DNA of 23,508 nt from Muribaculaceae bacterium. GTDB lineage: Bacteria > Bacteroidota > Bacteroidia > Bacteroidales > Muribaculaceae. A model generated the notes under the pieces. That model was not told the origin of the DNA, did not search any database, and was given only the letters and a program-made list of their open reading frames with translations. The stretch spans positions 1 through 23,508 of the forward strand of contig JAKSMA010000009.1 in assembly GCA_024400895.1 (NCBI GenBank), in the 5' to 3' direction. This document shows, one piece after another, positions 6,178 to 13,358 of this stretch. A program made the translations under genes and the position numbers. Positions within the stretch are counted from its first letter, which is position 1. Every line of letters begins with the position of its first letter.

Positions 6178-7491
6178 TTACTTCTGACGGAAATAGAGGT
6201 TGATTGGTGTGCCCTTCAAATCCCAGCGTTCGCGAATCTGGTTTTCGAGGTAGCGCTTGTATGGGTCCTTTATCCACTGTGGCAGGTTGCAGAAGAACAC
6301 GAACGAAGGTACGCGTGCTTCCTTGAGCATGGTCACATATTTAATCTTCACCATCTTGCCCTTAGTGGCTGGTGGCGGATATGCACCGATGATTTCCTGC
6401 ATTGCATTGTTGAGCTGCGAGGTTGGAATCAAGCGCTTACGATTCTGGTAAACGGTGATAGCCTCTTCAAGCACCTTGTAGATGCGCTGTTTGGTGAGTG
6501 CTGAGCCGAAGATGATAGGGAAATCGGTGAATGGCGCAAAGCGTTCGCGAATGGTGTTCTCCATATAGGTGATGGACTGTTGCGACTTTTCTTGCGCGAT
6601 GTCCCACTTGTTGACCAGCACAATCAGGCCCTTGCGGTTCTTCTCGATGATAGAGAAGATGTTCACATCCTGCGATTCAATGCCGCGGGTGGCATCGATG
6701 AGAAGAATGCACACATCGCTATATTCAATGGAGCGAATGCTGCGGAGCACCGAGTAGTACTCTACATCCTCGTTCACCTTGTTTTTTTTGCGAATACCGG
6801 CGGTGTCGACCAGATAGAAGTCGAAGCCAAACTTGTTGTAGCGCGAGTAAATACTGTCGCGAGTGGTACCGGCAATGTCGGTCACGATATTGCGTTGCTC
6901 ATCCATGAGCGCATTCACAAGCGATGATTTGCCAGCGTTAGGGCGTCCTACGATGGCGAAGCGAGGCAGTTCATCTTCCACTTCATCATCGTCCTTCTCA
7001 GGCATGAGGCGCACCACTTCATCGAGGAGGTCGCCAGTGCCGGTGCCATTGATTGCTGAAATCGAATATGGCTTGCCGAGGCCCAATGAATAGAATTCGC
7101 TTTCGAAGAAGATGCTTTCGTTGTTATCATCCTTGTTGGTCACCAGCACCACAGGCTTCTTGCTGCGGCGCAAAATGGCAGCCACATGGTCGTCGAGGTC
7201 GGTCACGCCGTTTTTGATGTCGACCATAAAGAGAATCACGTCGGCCTCTTCAATGGCGAGCGCCACCTGCTTGTTGATTTCGTCTTCAAAGATATCTTCG
7301 CTGTTGACAACCCATCCGCCGGTGTCCACTACCGACATCTCCATGCCGCCCCATTCGGTCTTGCCGTACTGGCGGTCGCGAGTGGTGCCGCTCTCGTTGT
7401 TCACGATAGCCGCACGCGTTTTGGTCAAACGGTTGAACAGCGTTGATTTGCCCACATTTGGGCGTCCTACTATTGCTATTAATCTTGCCAT
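6178..7491 (-). CDS. der: Ribosome assembly GTPase Der (EngA)
   Basis: Der has two tandem GTPase domains and a KH-like domain and is needed for maturation of the 50S subunit. All parts are present in 437 residues, the normal length. Domain 1: P-loop GRPNVGKS (9-16), DTGG (56-59), NKDD (119-122). Acidic linker DDDEVEDE (167-174). Domain 2: GRPNAGKS (182-189), DTAG (229-232), NKWD (294-297). KH-like domain from about 350 to the end. The start [12 protein letters not shown] is the canonical one. It is last in the cluster DUF177-rpmF-fabH-era-der, 101 bp after era, with a strong terminator following. Cytoplasmic, essential in most bacteria. Confidence 0.98.
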   Translation of the reverse strand: MARLIAIVGRPNVGKSTLFNRLTKTRAAIVNNESGTTRDRQYGKTEWGGMEMSVVDTGGWVVNSEDIFEDEINKQVALAIEEADVILFMVDIKNGVTDLDDHVAAILRRSKKPVVLVTNKDDNNESIFFESEFYSLGLGKPYSISAINGTGTGDLLDEVVRLMPEKDDDEVEDELPRFAIVGRPNAGKSSLVNALMDEQRNIVTDIAGTTRDSIYSRYNKFGFDFYLVDTAGIRKKNKVNEDVEYYSVLRSIRSIEYSDVCILLIDATRGIESQDVNIFSIIEKNRKGLIVLVNKWDIAQEKSQQSITYMENTIRERFAPFTDFPIIFGSALTKQRIYKVLEEAITVYQNRKRLIPTSQLNNAMQEIIGAYPPPATKGKMVKIKYVTMLKEARVPSFVFFCNLPQWIKDPYKRYLENQIRERWDLKGTPINLYFRQK

Positions 7492-7592
7492 TTCTGTGTT
7501 AATTTGGTGTTGAGGCCTGCCCTATTAATCCTCCCAAGATATGCCGCAGAAAAAAACTGTGCATACGCGTGGCAAGCCGTTGGTTTATTATA

Positions 7593-8474
7593 TTATTCAA
7601 GATAGCCGAAAGCCTTGAGTTTCTTCTCCTGGTTTCGCCAATCTTTTTCCACTTTCACATAAAGTTGCAAATAGACATGCTTTTCGAAGAACTTTTCAAG
7701 TTCCTTTCTGGCTTCAATGCCCACATGCTTGAGTTTGCTGCCTTGTCGGCCAATGATAATGCCCTTTTGCGAGTCGCGCTCCACATAAATCACAGCCATG
7801 ATGTGGATTTCGTTGTCGCCCTCATCGAATTTCTCCACAATCACCTGTGTGGCGTAAGGCACTTCCTTGTCGTAGGTGAGCAGAATCTTTTCACGTACAA
7901 TTTCGGTGACGAAGAATCGCGACGAGCGGTCGGTGAGCGCATCCTTGCCGAAGTAAGGCGGATTTTCGGGCAACAATTCCACAATGCGCTTCATGATTTG
8001 GTCGACATTGAAATTCTCCTTGGCACTGGTAGGATAGATTTCGGCCTGCGGAAGCAGCGCACGCCATTCTTCCACAATCTTCACCAATTCCTCCTGTCCC
8101 TTGAGCAAGTCAATCTTGTTGATAACCAAGATGATGGGCACTTTCTCGCGTGCCACCTTATTGAGGAACTCCTGATTCTTGGTAGGAGTTTCCACCACAT
8201 CGGTCACATAAAGCAACACATCGGCATCCACAAGCGCACCGGTAGAGTATTCGAGCATACTCTCCTGGAGTTTGAACTTGGGTTTCAGCACGCCCGGGGT
8301 GTCGCTAAACACGATTTGATAATCCTCCGTGTTCACGATGCCCATAATGCGATGGCGCGTGGTCTGCGCCTTGCTGGTGATAATCGAAAGGCGTTCGCCC
8401 ACGAGTATGTTGCTGAGGGTAGATTTACCCACGTTGGGGTTACCCACGATGTTGACAAAACCTGCTTTATGCAT
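7593..8474 (-). CDS. era: GTPase Era
   Basis: Era binds the 3' end of 16S rRNA and assists 30S assembly. The 293 residues hold an N-terminal GTPase domain with GNPNVGKS (11-18), DTPG (58-61), NKID (119-122) and SAK (150-152), then a KH domain at about 200-290 with the GxxG loop GRQG (242-245). Length and order are standard. Era directly before der is a common Bacteroidales arrangement, linking two ribosome-assembly GTPases. Upstream, a large hairpin (8554-8612) separates it from fabH, so part of its expression may come from an unrecognised promoter in the 80 bp before the start. Confidence 0.98.
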   Translation of the reverse strand: MHKAGFVNIVGNPNVGKSTLSNILVGERLSIITSKAQTTRHRIMGIVNTEDYQIVFSDTPGVLKPKFKLQESMLEYSTGALVDADVLLYVTDVVETPTKNQEFLNKVAREKVPIILVINKIDLLKGQEELVKIVEEWRALLPQAEIYPTSAKENFNVDQIMKRIVELLPENPPYFGKDALTDRSSRFFVTEIVREKILLTYDKEVPYATQVIVEKFDEGDNEIHIMAVIYVERDSQKGIIIGRQGSKLKHVGIEARKELEKFFEKHVYLQLYVKVEKDWRNQEKKLKAFGYLE

Positions 8475-8553
8475 TTAACGAGATGTTATGTTAGATGATA
8501 GAAATTAGAAAATAGATGTTAGAATAAAAGCACTACGCCATCTATTTATATAT

Positions 8554-8612
8554 ACAAACAAAAAACGCACCGCCCTACTGTGTATGTGAAGCAAGATGCA
8601 TTTTTTGTTTGT
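8554..8612. terminator. Large A/T-flanked hairpin between fabH and era
   Basis: On the minus strand a 16-bp arm ACAAACAAAAAATGCA pairs with TGCGTTTTTTGTTTGT (one G-T) around a loop of about 27 nt, ending in a T-rich tail. The form fits a terminator or attenuator for the fabH transcript, active in either direction. Confidence 0.6.
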
Positions 8613-8679
8613 TATCGGATTCACATCATTTCTGCTGAAATGGTGATTATCTGTCGGAGAAATCTCAGCGAGGAGCTAA

Positions 8680-9663
8680 TTAGATGCCCCAGATGAGATA
8701 AGAAGCGCCCCAAGTGAAACCTGCACCGAAGGCAGTGAGCACAATCTTGTCGCCCTTCTGCAAGCGTTCCTTGTTCTGGTCGAGGCAGATAGGAATTGAA
8801 GCAGCACTGGTGTTACCCACGTTTTGGATGTTCACAAGCACTTGTTCGTCGGTCAAGCCAAGACGGCCACCCACGGCTTCAATGATGCGGAGGTTGGCCT
8901 GATGAGGCACAAACCACTTCACATCTTCCACCTTAAGATTGTTGCGTTCCATCACTTCCTTGCTTGAATTTACCATGTCCATCACAGCAGCCTTATACAC
9001 TGCGCGACCTTCTTGGTAGAGGCAGTTTTCTTTTGCATCCACTGTTTCGTGAGATGTTGGGTGAGCAGAACCACCAGCCTTGTAAAGGAGGTTTTCGAGA
9101 CCACTGCCATCTACGTGGAACACGCCATCTACGAAGCCAACTTCTTCTTCAGTTGGTTCCATGAGCACTGCAGCAGCGCCGTCGCCGAAGAGTGGGCATG
9201 TGGCACGGTCTTCATAATTCACCATGCTCGACATCTTTTCTGCACAAACCACAACCACCTTCTTGTAGAGGCCGCTCTTAATGTAAGCATTAGCGTCGAA
9301 AGTGGCTACGATAAAGCCTGCACAGGCAGCTTGAATATCATAGGCATAGCATTTCTTTTCAAGACCACAACCATGAGCAATCACAGAAGCGGTTGAAGGG
9401 AAACGATAGTCGGGGTTTGAGGTGGCGCAAATGAGCAAATCCACGTCGTCGGGGTTAGTGCCAGTTTCTTCAAGCAACTTATTCACTGCTTGAATACCCA
9501 TGTAAGAAGAGCCAACGTCCTTCTTGAGGATGCGGCGTTCTTTAATACCCACGCGGGTTGTAATCCACTCATCATTGGTGTCTACCATGCGCGACAGTTC
9601 ATCGTTGGTGAGAACGTAGTCGGGCAAGTAAGAAGCGATACCGGAAATCTTTGCGTTCAGCAT
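8680..9663 (-). CDS. fabH: Beta-ketoacyl-ACP synthase III (FabH)
   Basis: FabH condenses an acyl-CoA primer with malonyl-ACP to start fatty acid synthesis. The 327 residues match the family length. The catalytic triad is visible: Cys114 in QAACAGF, His254 in PHQANLRI and Asn284 in GNTSAAS. The C-terminal FGAGFTWGA is also typical. It follows rpmF by 126 bp in the order DUF177-rpmF-fabH, an arrangement close to the plsX-fabH-rpmF clusters of other bacteria; plsX is not present here. Cytoplasmic. Primer choice (acetyl or branched) cannot be read from the sequence. Confidence 0.97.
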   Translation of the reverse strand: MLNAKISGIASYLPDYVLTNDELSRMVDTNDEWITTRVGIKERRILKKDVGSSYMGIQAVNKLLEETGTNPDDVDLLICATSNPDYRFPSTASVIAHGCGLEKKCYAYDIQAACAGFIVATFDANAYIKSGLYKKVVVVCAEKMSSMVNYEDRATCPLFGDGAAAVLMEPTEEEVGFVDGVFHVDGSGLENLLYKAGGSAHPTSHETVDAKENCLYQEGRAVYKAAVMDMVNSSKEVMERNNLKVEDVKWFVPHQANLRIIEAVGGRLGLTDEQVLVNIQNVGNTSAASIPICLDQNKERLQKGDKIVLTAFGAGFTWGASYLIWGI

Positions 9664-9789
9664 ATCGAAATTGTGTCTTTGTTTTTAAGCCTTATAAATA
9701 AGCAAGTATATCCCAAATAGCACTTCATCAGCGTTATTCAGGATACACAGAATTCTTTTTGAGTTGCTCTCAATGGGGTTGTAGCCTTA

Positions 9790-9975
9790 TTAAACAGCTG
9801 CGTCTTCGCCCATTACGTGTTTGCCACGATAGTAGCCACATTCAGGGCATACAGTGTGATAAACATGCCATGCGCCACAGTTTGAGCACTGAGCGATAGT
9901 TGGAGCTACAGCCTTGTCATGAGTTCTGCGCTTAGCTGTGCGAGTCTTTGATTGTCTACGTTTAGGATGTGCCAT
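9790..9975 (-). CDS. rpmF: 50S ribosomal protein L32
   Basis: The 61-residue protein begins MAHPKRRQSKTRTAKRR, the canonical basic L32 N-terminus that lies on 23S rRNA. A zinc-ribbon has four cysteines in two pairs (Cys30 and Cys33, Cys43 and Cys46), so this is the zinc-binding (C+) form. It lies 14 bp after the DUF177 gene and is clearly co-transcribed with it. Confidence 0.98.
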   Translation of the reverse strand: MAHPKRRQSKTRTAKRRTHDKAVAPTIAQCSNCGAWHVYHTVCPECGYYRGKHVMGEDAAV

Positions 9976-9989
9976 TTTTTTATTTGTTT

Positions 9990-10565
9990 TTAGTTGTTAT
10001 CTTTTAATTTCTTCAACGCCGCCCATCGTGGGTCGATGTCGTCGGAAGAATTGTTTGTTGTCTCTTCATTGTCCACACCTGCTTCAGGGTCGTAGAGCTG
10101 CTCGTCGTCGGTGATGTTCACCGCACGAATCTGCTCCAGCCTGTCGAGCATCTGTGGGTTGCACTCCCCTTCCGGGTGCGCATGCATAATAGGAATGGTG
10201 AGTAACACAGTGTCGCGCATTAGCGGAGTAAGATCAAGCTCACGCCAGTGGCCAGGTATCACGAGCACTTCATCGTCGCTATCGTCGTACTCTTCCCCTT
10301 CCTTCACGGTCAAATTGTAGGTGGTGGCTACCGGAAGTTGCATATCGTCGAGGCAACGGTCGCATGGAATTGTGATTTCACCGCTGAACTCAAACGATAA
10401 TTGATAGATTTCGTCGTCTTTTCGATCAACTTTCACGACGGCGTCCACACTTGCTTCTCTCACGTCGGTGGCTTCTACATCATTGAAAAATGCAGCGTCC
10501 AAGTGGTAGTTAAACTCCTGAACACCAATCGACAAAGTCTTAAGTGGCAACTTGTGTGAGGCCAT
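9990..10565 (-). CDS. DUF177 (YceD) family protein
   Basis: The 191-residue protein belongs to the DUF177/YceD family, found next to rpmF across bacteria and in plants, with a proposed role in 23S rRNA accumulation or 50S assembly. Visible hallmarks are the Cys pair in IPCDRCLDDM (Cys68, Cys71), a central acidic stretch (EEYDDSDDE, 91-99) and the conserved C-terminal DPRWAALKKL (178-187). It is the first gene of the cluster, with a full promoter 30 bp ahead. Confidence 0.93.
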   Translation of the reverse strand: MASHKLPLKTLSIGVQEFNYHLDAAFFNDVEATDVREASVDAVVKVDRKDDEIYQLSFEFSGEITIPCDRCLDDMQLPVATTYNLTVKEGEEYDDSDDEVLVIPGHWRELDLTPLMRDTVLLTIPIMHAHPEGECNPQMLDRLEQIRAVNITDDEQLYDPEAGVDNEETTNNSSDDIDPRWAALKKLKDNN

Positions 10566-10595
10566 TTCTCTACAATTTTAACGTTAAAATCGGCA

Positions 10596-10627
10596 CAAAG
10601 TTATAAACTTTCTCGCTAATATTCAAG
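10596..10627 (-). promoter_or_regulatory. Promoter of the DUF177-rpmF-fabH cluster
   Basis: Minus strand: CTTG (10624-10627, one mismatch from TTTG), 20 bp, then TAACTTTG (10596-10603). The start codon is 30 bp downstream. Next upstream is the terminator of the DUF4230 pair. Confidence 0.75.
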
Positions 10628-10690
10628 ATTTTGCCCTTAAAATTGCAAAAAATCTTCCTTTAGCGATTAGCGCATCTGCCAGTGCACGAG

Positions 10691-10738
10691 AAAAATCAAA
10701 ATCCGCCAAATTCGCTTTTTTCTTGAATTTGGCGGATT
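10691..10738 (-). terminator. Terminator of the DUF4230 gene pair
   Basis: AATCCGCCAAATTC pairs perfectly with GAATTTGGCGGATT (14 bp) around an 11-nt loop; the minus strand continues TTTTGATTTTT. It starts 21 bp after the stop of the second gene. Confidence 0.9.
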
Positions 10739-10759
10739 GTAAATCACGAGATGCTGTGG

Positions 10760-11347
10760 CTAACTGAATACCACGGTGGTGAAGCCGAACGAGCGGAAGA
10801 GCTTCTCCAGTTGGGCGCGGCCCGACTTCGACGCTTTTTCAATGATGTCGCACTTGCGAGCATCGTCGACGAGCGCATTCTGAAGGTCGGAGTGAACGGC
10901 TTGCACACGGTCGTGCGGCCAGTTGCCATCGTCGATAAACACTTCGCAGTCCTGCGGATTGCAGATGGTGTCGAGCACTTGCACAGGAGGCAGGCGTACG
11001 AACAGGGTGTCGCCACTGATTCTCACTGCGTCGTCGGCAAGATTTTCAAAATCGTAGCCCGCGCGTATGGTGCCACGCCCAATGAGGCAGATGCGGTCGC
11101 GCTGGCTGAGCAGATTTTTCAAGAAACTGTCGCTCGCCTTTTCCTCCGACACAGTCACATCTTCGTAGAAGCACGCAGTGGTGAACTTCTTGATGGAGCG
11201 AATCTCCGTCACCACATTTGGGGTTTCATCAATTTTGAGGCTTTCGAGGGTGGGGTTGAAGGGCCACAGCTTATAGGCATCGGCCACAAAAAGATACACC
11301 ATCCCCACGATTGCCACAGAGAGCACTATTGACATGATTCGTTTCAT
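10760..11347 (-). CDS. DUF4230 domain protein with N-terminal membrane anchor
   Basis: The protein has 195 residues. MKRIMSIVLSVAIVGMVYLF forms one hydrophobic segment (signal anchor or signal peptide), followed by a DUF4230-like region: VVTEIRSIKKFTTACFYEDV (a typical DUF4230 opening), ICLIGRGTIRAGYDFENL and DTLFVRLPPVQVLDTICNP. The start ATG at 11347 overlaps the upstream stop as TGATG, indicating translational coupling; a GTG one codon earlier is also possible. Its partner is the lipoprotein gene at 11347-11946, which has the same family signature (see that entry). The biochemical role of DUF4230 is unknown. Envelope location is inferred. Confidence 0.8.
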   Translation of the reverse strand: MKRIMSIVLSVAIVGMVYLFVADAYKLWPFNPTLESLKIDETPNVVTEIRSIKKFTTACFYEDVTVSEEKASDSFLKNLLSQRDRICLIGRGTIRAGYDFENLADDAVRISGDTLFVRLPPVQVLDTICNPQDCEVFIDDGNWPHDRVQAVHSDLQNALVDDARKCDIIEKASKSGRAQLEKLFRSFGFTTVVFS

Positions 11348-11946
11348 CACTTTTCAAATTTAATGGTTACACTTTTATATCCCAAGCGCGAAAGCATTCG
11401 CTCGAAGAAGATGCGAGTGTTGCGTTCGGCATCATCGAGGATGGCATACTTCCCGCTGTCGACATCGGCACGAATCGACTGCTCTCCCTGCTGGAGCAAG
11501 AGTTGGCGTTCTTCAGCCGAAAATTCGTAGCGGAATCCGGTAGCTTCACTTTCCACAAGCCGAATCTCTTCAAACGGCATGCGGAACGACATCAACTTCA
11601 CCTTCGGAAGTGTGACGGTGATAGCCATTGCCGAAGAGTCGATCACGGTCTTGCTGTCGTCGTACGCGGTCATATCCACGCCAGCTTCAAGGTAAGCGTT
11701 GCACTTGAAGAGCACACGCTTCTCCCCCACTTTCCACCAAGTGCAGTCCTTCGCCTTGATGATTTTCTGCACGGTGTATTCCACGGTGGCCAGCTCGCCA
11801 GTGGCAGTCATCAGCTGCACGCGGTCGGCGGCAGAGTCACTCTGCGTGGGCAGCGCCTTTTGGCACGAATTGAGCATCGGCATCAGGCACACGACAGCCA
11901 TCACCGCAGCCAAACAGGCCAAGCGATAAGGTTTTCTGATTTTCAT
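11347..11946 (-). CDS. DUF4230 domain lipoprotein
   Basis: The protein has about 199 residues from ATG 11946. It begins MKIRKPYRLACLAAVMAVV and has a lipobox LNSC with the lipidated Cys at 28, so it is an envelope lipoprotein. An ATG two codons upstream (11952) is an alternative; a much longer frame starting at 12036 would bury the signal peptide and is rejected. The mature region carries DUF4230 features: LATVEYTVQKIIKAKD, VLFKCNAYLEAGVDMTAYDD and TVTLPKVKLMSF, like ICLIGRGTIRAGYDFENL in the next gene. The tail IFFERMLSRLGYKSVTIKFE parallels the partner's LEKLFRSFGFTTVVF. The two are thus tandem paralogs, one lipid-anchored and one with a hydrophobic N-terminus. No promoter is clear in front. 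Confidence 0.8.
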   Translation of the reverse strand: MKIRKPYRLACLAAVMAVVCLMPMLNSCQKALPTQSDSAADRVQLMTATGELATVEYTVQKIIKAKDCTWWKVGEKRVLFKCNAYLEAGVDMTAYDDSKTVIDSSAMAITVTLPKVKLMSFRMPFEEIRLVESEATGFRYEFSAEERQLLLQQGEQSIRADVDSGKYAILDDAERNTRIFFERMLSRLGYKSVTIKFEK

Positions 11947-12027
11947 TTCCATATATAAATTTAAATACAAATCACATTTTTGCCGATTTGACGCATTCCT
12001 CACGCCAAGGTTTAATCCCCCACCCAC

Positions 12028-12068
12028 AAAAAACAAGCTCGGGACCTGGTTGATTCCAAGCCCCGAGC
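12028..12068 (-). terminator. Terminator behind the dockerin-tail relic
   Basis: Minus strand: GCTCGGG pairs with CCCGAGC and an inner CTTGG with CCAGG, followed by TTGTTTTTTG. It starts 21 bp after the stop of the relic at 12089-12180, so a full gene once ended here. Confidence 0.85.
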
Positions 12069-12088
12069 CATTTGATATTTTAGGTGGT

Positions 12089-12180
12089 TTAATCGGCAGT
12101 GAGGATGAGGTTGATGAGCGCAGTCACATCGCTCAAGCGCCATGTGAGCCTCAACTCCAGATTCAGGTTGACATTATCTA
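12089..12180 (-). pseudogene. C-terminal dockerin-like remnant of a lost secreted protein
   Basis: The minus-strand frame ending in TAA at 12089-12091 reads LSDVTALINLILTAD at its end. SDVTALINLIL is the second helix of a type I dockerin-like repeat, a usual C-terminal tail on secreted Bacteroidales proteins. The preceding codons (VDNVNLNLELRLTWR) look like a degraded calcium-binding loop. There is no start codon in frame; the segment abuts a promoter box (12186-12193) and is followed by a strong terminator. Most of the gene, including the signal peptide, appears to have been deleted between promoter and tail. Confidence 0.6.
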
Positions 12181-12185
12181 CTTTG

Positions 12186-12193
12186 CAAAAATA
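12186..12193 (-). promoter_or_regulatory. -7 box left in front of the dockerin relic
   Basis: Minus strand TATTTTTG, in the context TTTTACTATATTTTTGC, nearly the same as the promoter context of the two secreted-protein genes at 888 and 1925 (TTTTACTATATTTGC). The predicted transcript would begin almost directly in the relic. Confidence 0.5.
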
Positions 12194-12232
12194 TAGTAAA
12201 AATGTGAATTTTCATATTCCCTTGCAAAAAAA

Positions 12233-12252
12233 CGCCCCAAAACCGCAAGGGG
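12233..12252 (-). other. G/C-block hairpin motif
   Basis: Minus strand CCCCTTGCGGTTTTGGGGCG, followed by T7. CCCC pairs with GGGG. A similar plus-strand block, CCCTTTGTGTTTTTGGGG, stands at 2317-2334. It may be a secondary terminator or a small dispersed motif. Confidence 0.35.
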
Positions 12253-12279
12253 TTTCAAGACTTCAAAGGCACAAAATTT

Positions 12280-12309
12280 AGGCTCAGCACCGAAAGAAGT
12301 ACCGAGCCT
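12280..12309 (-). terminator. Terminator of the beta-barrel gene
   Basis: Minus strand: AGGCTCGGTAC pairs with GTGCTGAGCCT (11 bp with two G-T pairs, 8-nt loop), followed by AAATTTTG. It lies 32 bp after the stop codon. Confidence 0.75.
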
Positions 12310-12341
12310 ATGTAAGATTTCCTTGCTGACAGGATGTGTTT

Positions 12342-12929
12342 TTAGAATTTGTAGGCGCCTTGAAGGTAGAAATTCTTGTTTGAACCGGTGCCTGGCTGAG
12401 TGTGGATCAAACCCACATCAAAGCCTACCGATACAGAATAGTGCTTTTTCAATTCCACACCTGTGCGCAAACCCAAACCGAAGTCGAAACGACGGAAACC
12501 CATGTCGCCAAACACGGTTAGGCCATCAGTCTTGCCAAACAAGCCCACAGCAAAGTATGGACCCATTTCAAAGAAGAACTTGGCATTCTTGCTGGCAGCA
12601 TGGCTATAACCCATGTGAACTGGGATTTCGAGATAATAAGGATTAAACAAAGTGGTGCCGAATTCATCATTCAGCTTACCGCCCTTCAGCGAAATGAGCG
12701 CGGCAGCGTTGCCATAGATGGCATTTTCTTCGGTGAAGAACTTGAAGTCTTTAGAGGCACGGACACCTGCGTGAAAACCCACACGCGACACAACGGTGTT
12801 GTAACTGATGTTGGCGGCATTGACACCTGCCACAACTTCAAACTCTAAATTGTCGGCAAAATTTTCTGCGTGAGCCATGTTGGCGAAAGCCATGATGGCT
12901 ATGATTGCAATTGATAAAATTCTTTTCAT
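12342..12929 (-). CDS. Outer membrane beta-barrel protein (porin-like)
   Basis: The protein has 195 residues with signal peptide MKRILSIAIIAIMAFANMAHA. An ATG 32 codons upstream lies beyond the promoter box at 12959-12966 and is rejected. The mature protein is a series of alternating-residue beta strands: FEVVAGVNAANISY, VGFHAGVRASKDF, YYLEIPVHMGYSH, AKFFFEMGPYFAVGL, FDFGLGLRTGVEL and SVSVGFDVGL. It ends in aromatic Phe (QGAYKF), the signature recognised by the BAM machinery. PYYLEIPV and the overall length fit the OMP_b-brl_2/PorT-like barrel family of about 8 strands. Single-gene transcript. The specific function is unknown; these proteins often serve as structural or adhesion-related barrels. 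Confidence 0.88.
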   Translation of the reverse strand: MKRILSIAIIAIMAFANMAHAENFADNLEFEVVAGVNAANISYNTVVSRVGFHAGVRASKDFKFFTEENAIYGNAAALISLKGGKLNDEFGTTLFNPYYLEIPVHMGYSHAASKNAKFFFEMGPYFAVGLFGKTDGLTVFGDMGFRRFDFGLGLRTGVELKKHYSVSVGFDVGLIHTQPGTGSNKNFYLQGAYKF

Positions 12930-12958
12930 ATCTATATATGTATTTTCGATTGTTGCGA

Positions 12959-12966
12959 CAAAGTTA
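12959..12966 (-). promoter_or_regulatory. -7 box of the beta-barrel gene
   Basis: Minus strand TAACTTTG, a consensus match 29 bp before the ATG at 12929. No clear TTTG box stands 20 bp upstream. Confidence 0.65.
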
Positions 12967-13120
12967 ATCATTTTTTTGCGATATGGAATTGAAAAGAGTC
13001 GTAAAACTCTCATTTTCCCAATCAAAGGAAGATAATGACCAATAATTCAGCCAAATTTCCCTACCTTTCTACAAGCACATCCATAAATCGCCCTTAATAA
13101 AAAGAACAGAGACCTGATGC

Positions 13121-13314
13121 AGATAATTTCAATTTACCCGCGTTTTCTGAAATTATCTATGCTTTTTTATCAACATAATTTCAATTTACTCGCGTTTTTT
13201 GAAATTATCTACATTTTTTAACCAACTTAATTTCAATTTACCCGCGTTTTCTGAAATTATCTACACTTTTTTACCAACATAATTTCAATTTACTCGCGTT
13301 TTTTGAAATTATCT
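13121..13314 (+). repeat. Array of four palindromic units, exact 52-bp period
   Basis: Four units at 13121-13158, 13173-13210, 13225-13262 and 13277-13314. Each has arms ATAATTTCA and TGAAATTAT (AGATAATTTCA / TGAAATTATCT in the first) around a 16-nt centre. The right arm is invariant; the left arm varies only at its outer bases. Centres alternate: copies 1 and 3 have ACCCGCGTTTTC, copies 2 and 4 have ACTCGCGTTTTT, so the array is a 104-bp dimer repeated twice. Spacers of about 14 nt are T-rich. The last unit overlaps the upstream part of the promoter at 13302-13335. The layout is that of operators or iterons rather than of CRISPR. Confidence 0.95.
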
Positions 13315-13335
13315 CAACATTTTTATCTACCTTTG
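13302..13335 (+). promoter_or_regulatory. Promoter of the ATPase-nuclease gene, overlapping repeat 4
   Basis: TTTG at 13302-13305 lies inside the last palindrome; TACCTTTG at 13328-13335 matches TAnnTTTG. The spacer is 22 bp, slightly long. ATG 13359 follows 24 bp after the -7 box. A protein bound to repeat 4 would cover the -33 region. Confidence 0.7.
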
Positions 13336-13358
13336 TGGTGAAACAAAAGATAAAAGCA

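Noticed and set aside
7569..8498. Plus-strand open frame of 309 codons opposite era
   Set aside because: The His/Phe-rich sequence is the complement of a well-conserved era; long antisense frames are expected here from codon use.
13121..13314. CRISPR array
   Set aside because: Units are only four, palindromic over most of their length, with T-rich similar spacers of about 14 nt and no cas genes; an operator or iteron array fits better.
13335..13358. GTG start for the ATPase gene
   Set aside because: It lies at the last base of the -7 box, upstream of the expected transcript start; ATG 13359 begins with the conserved LIGREHE segment.
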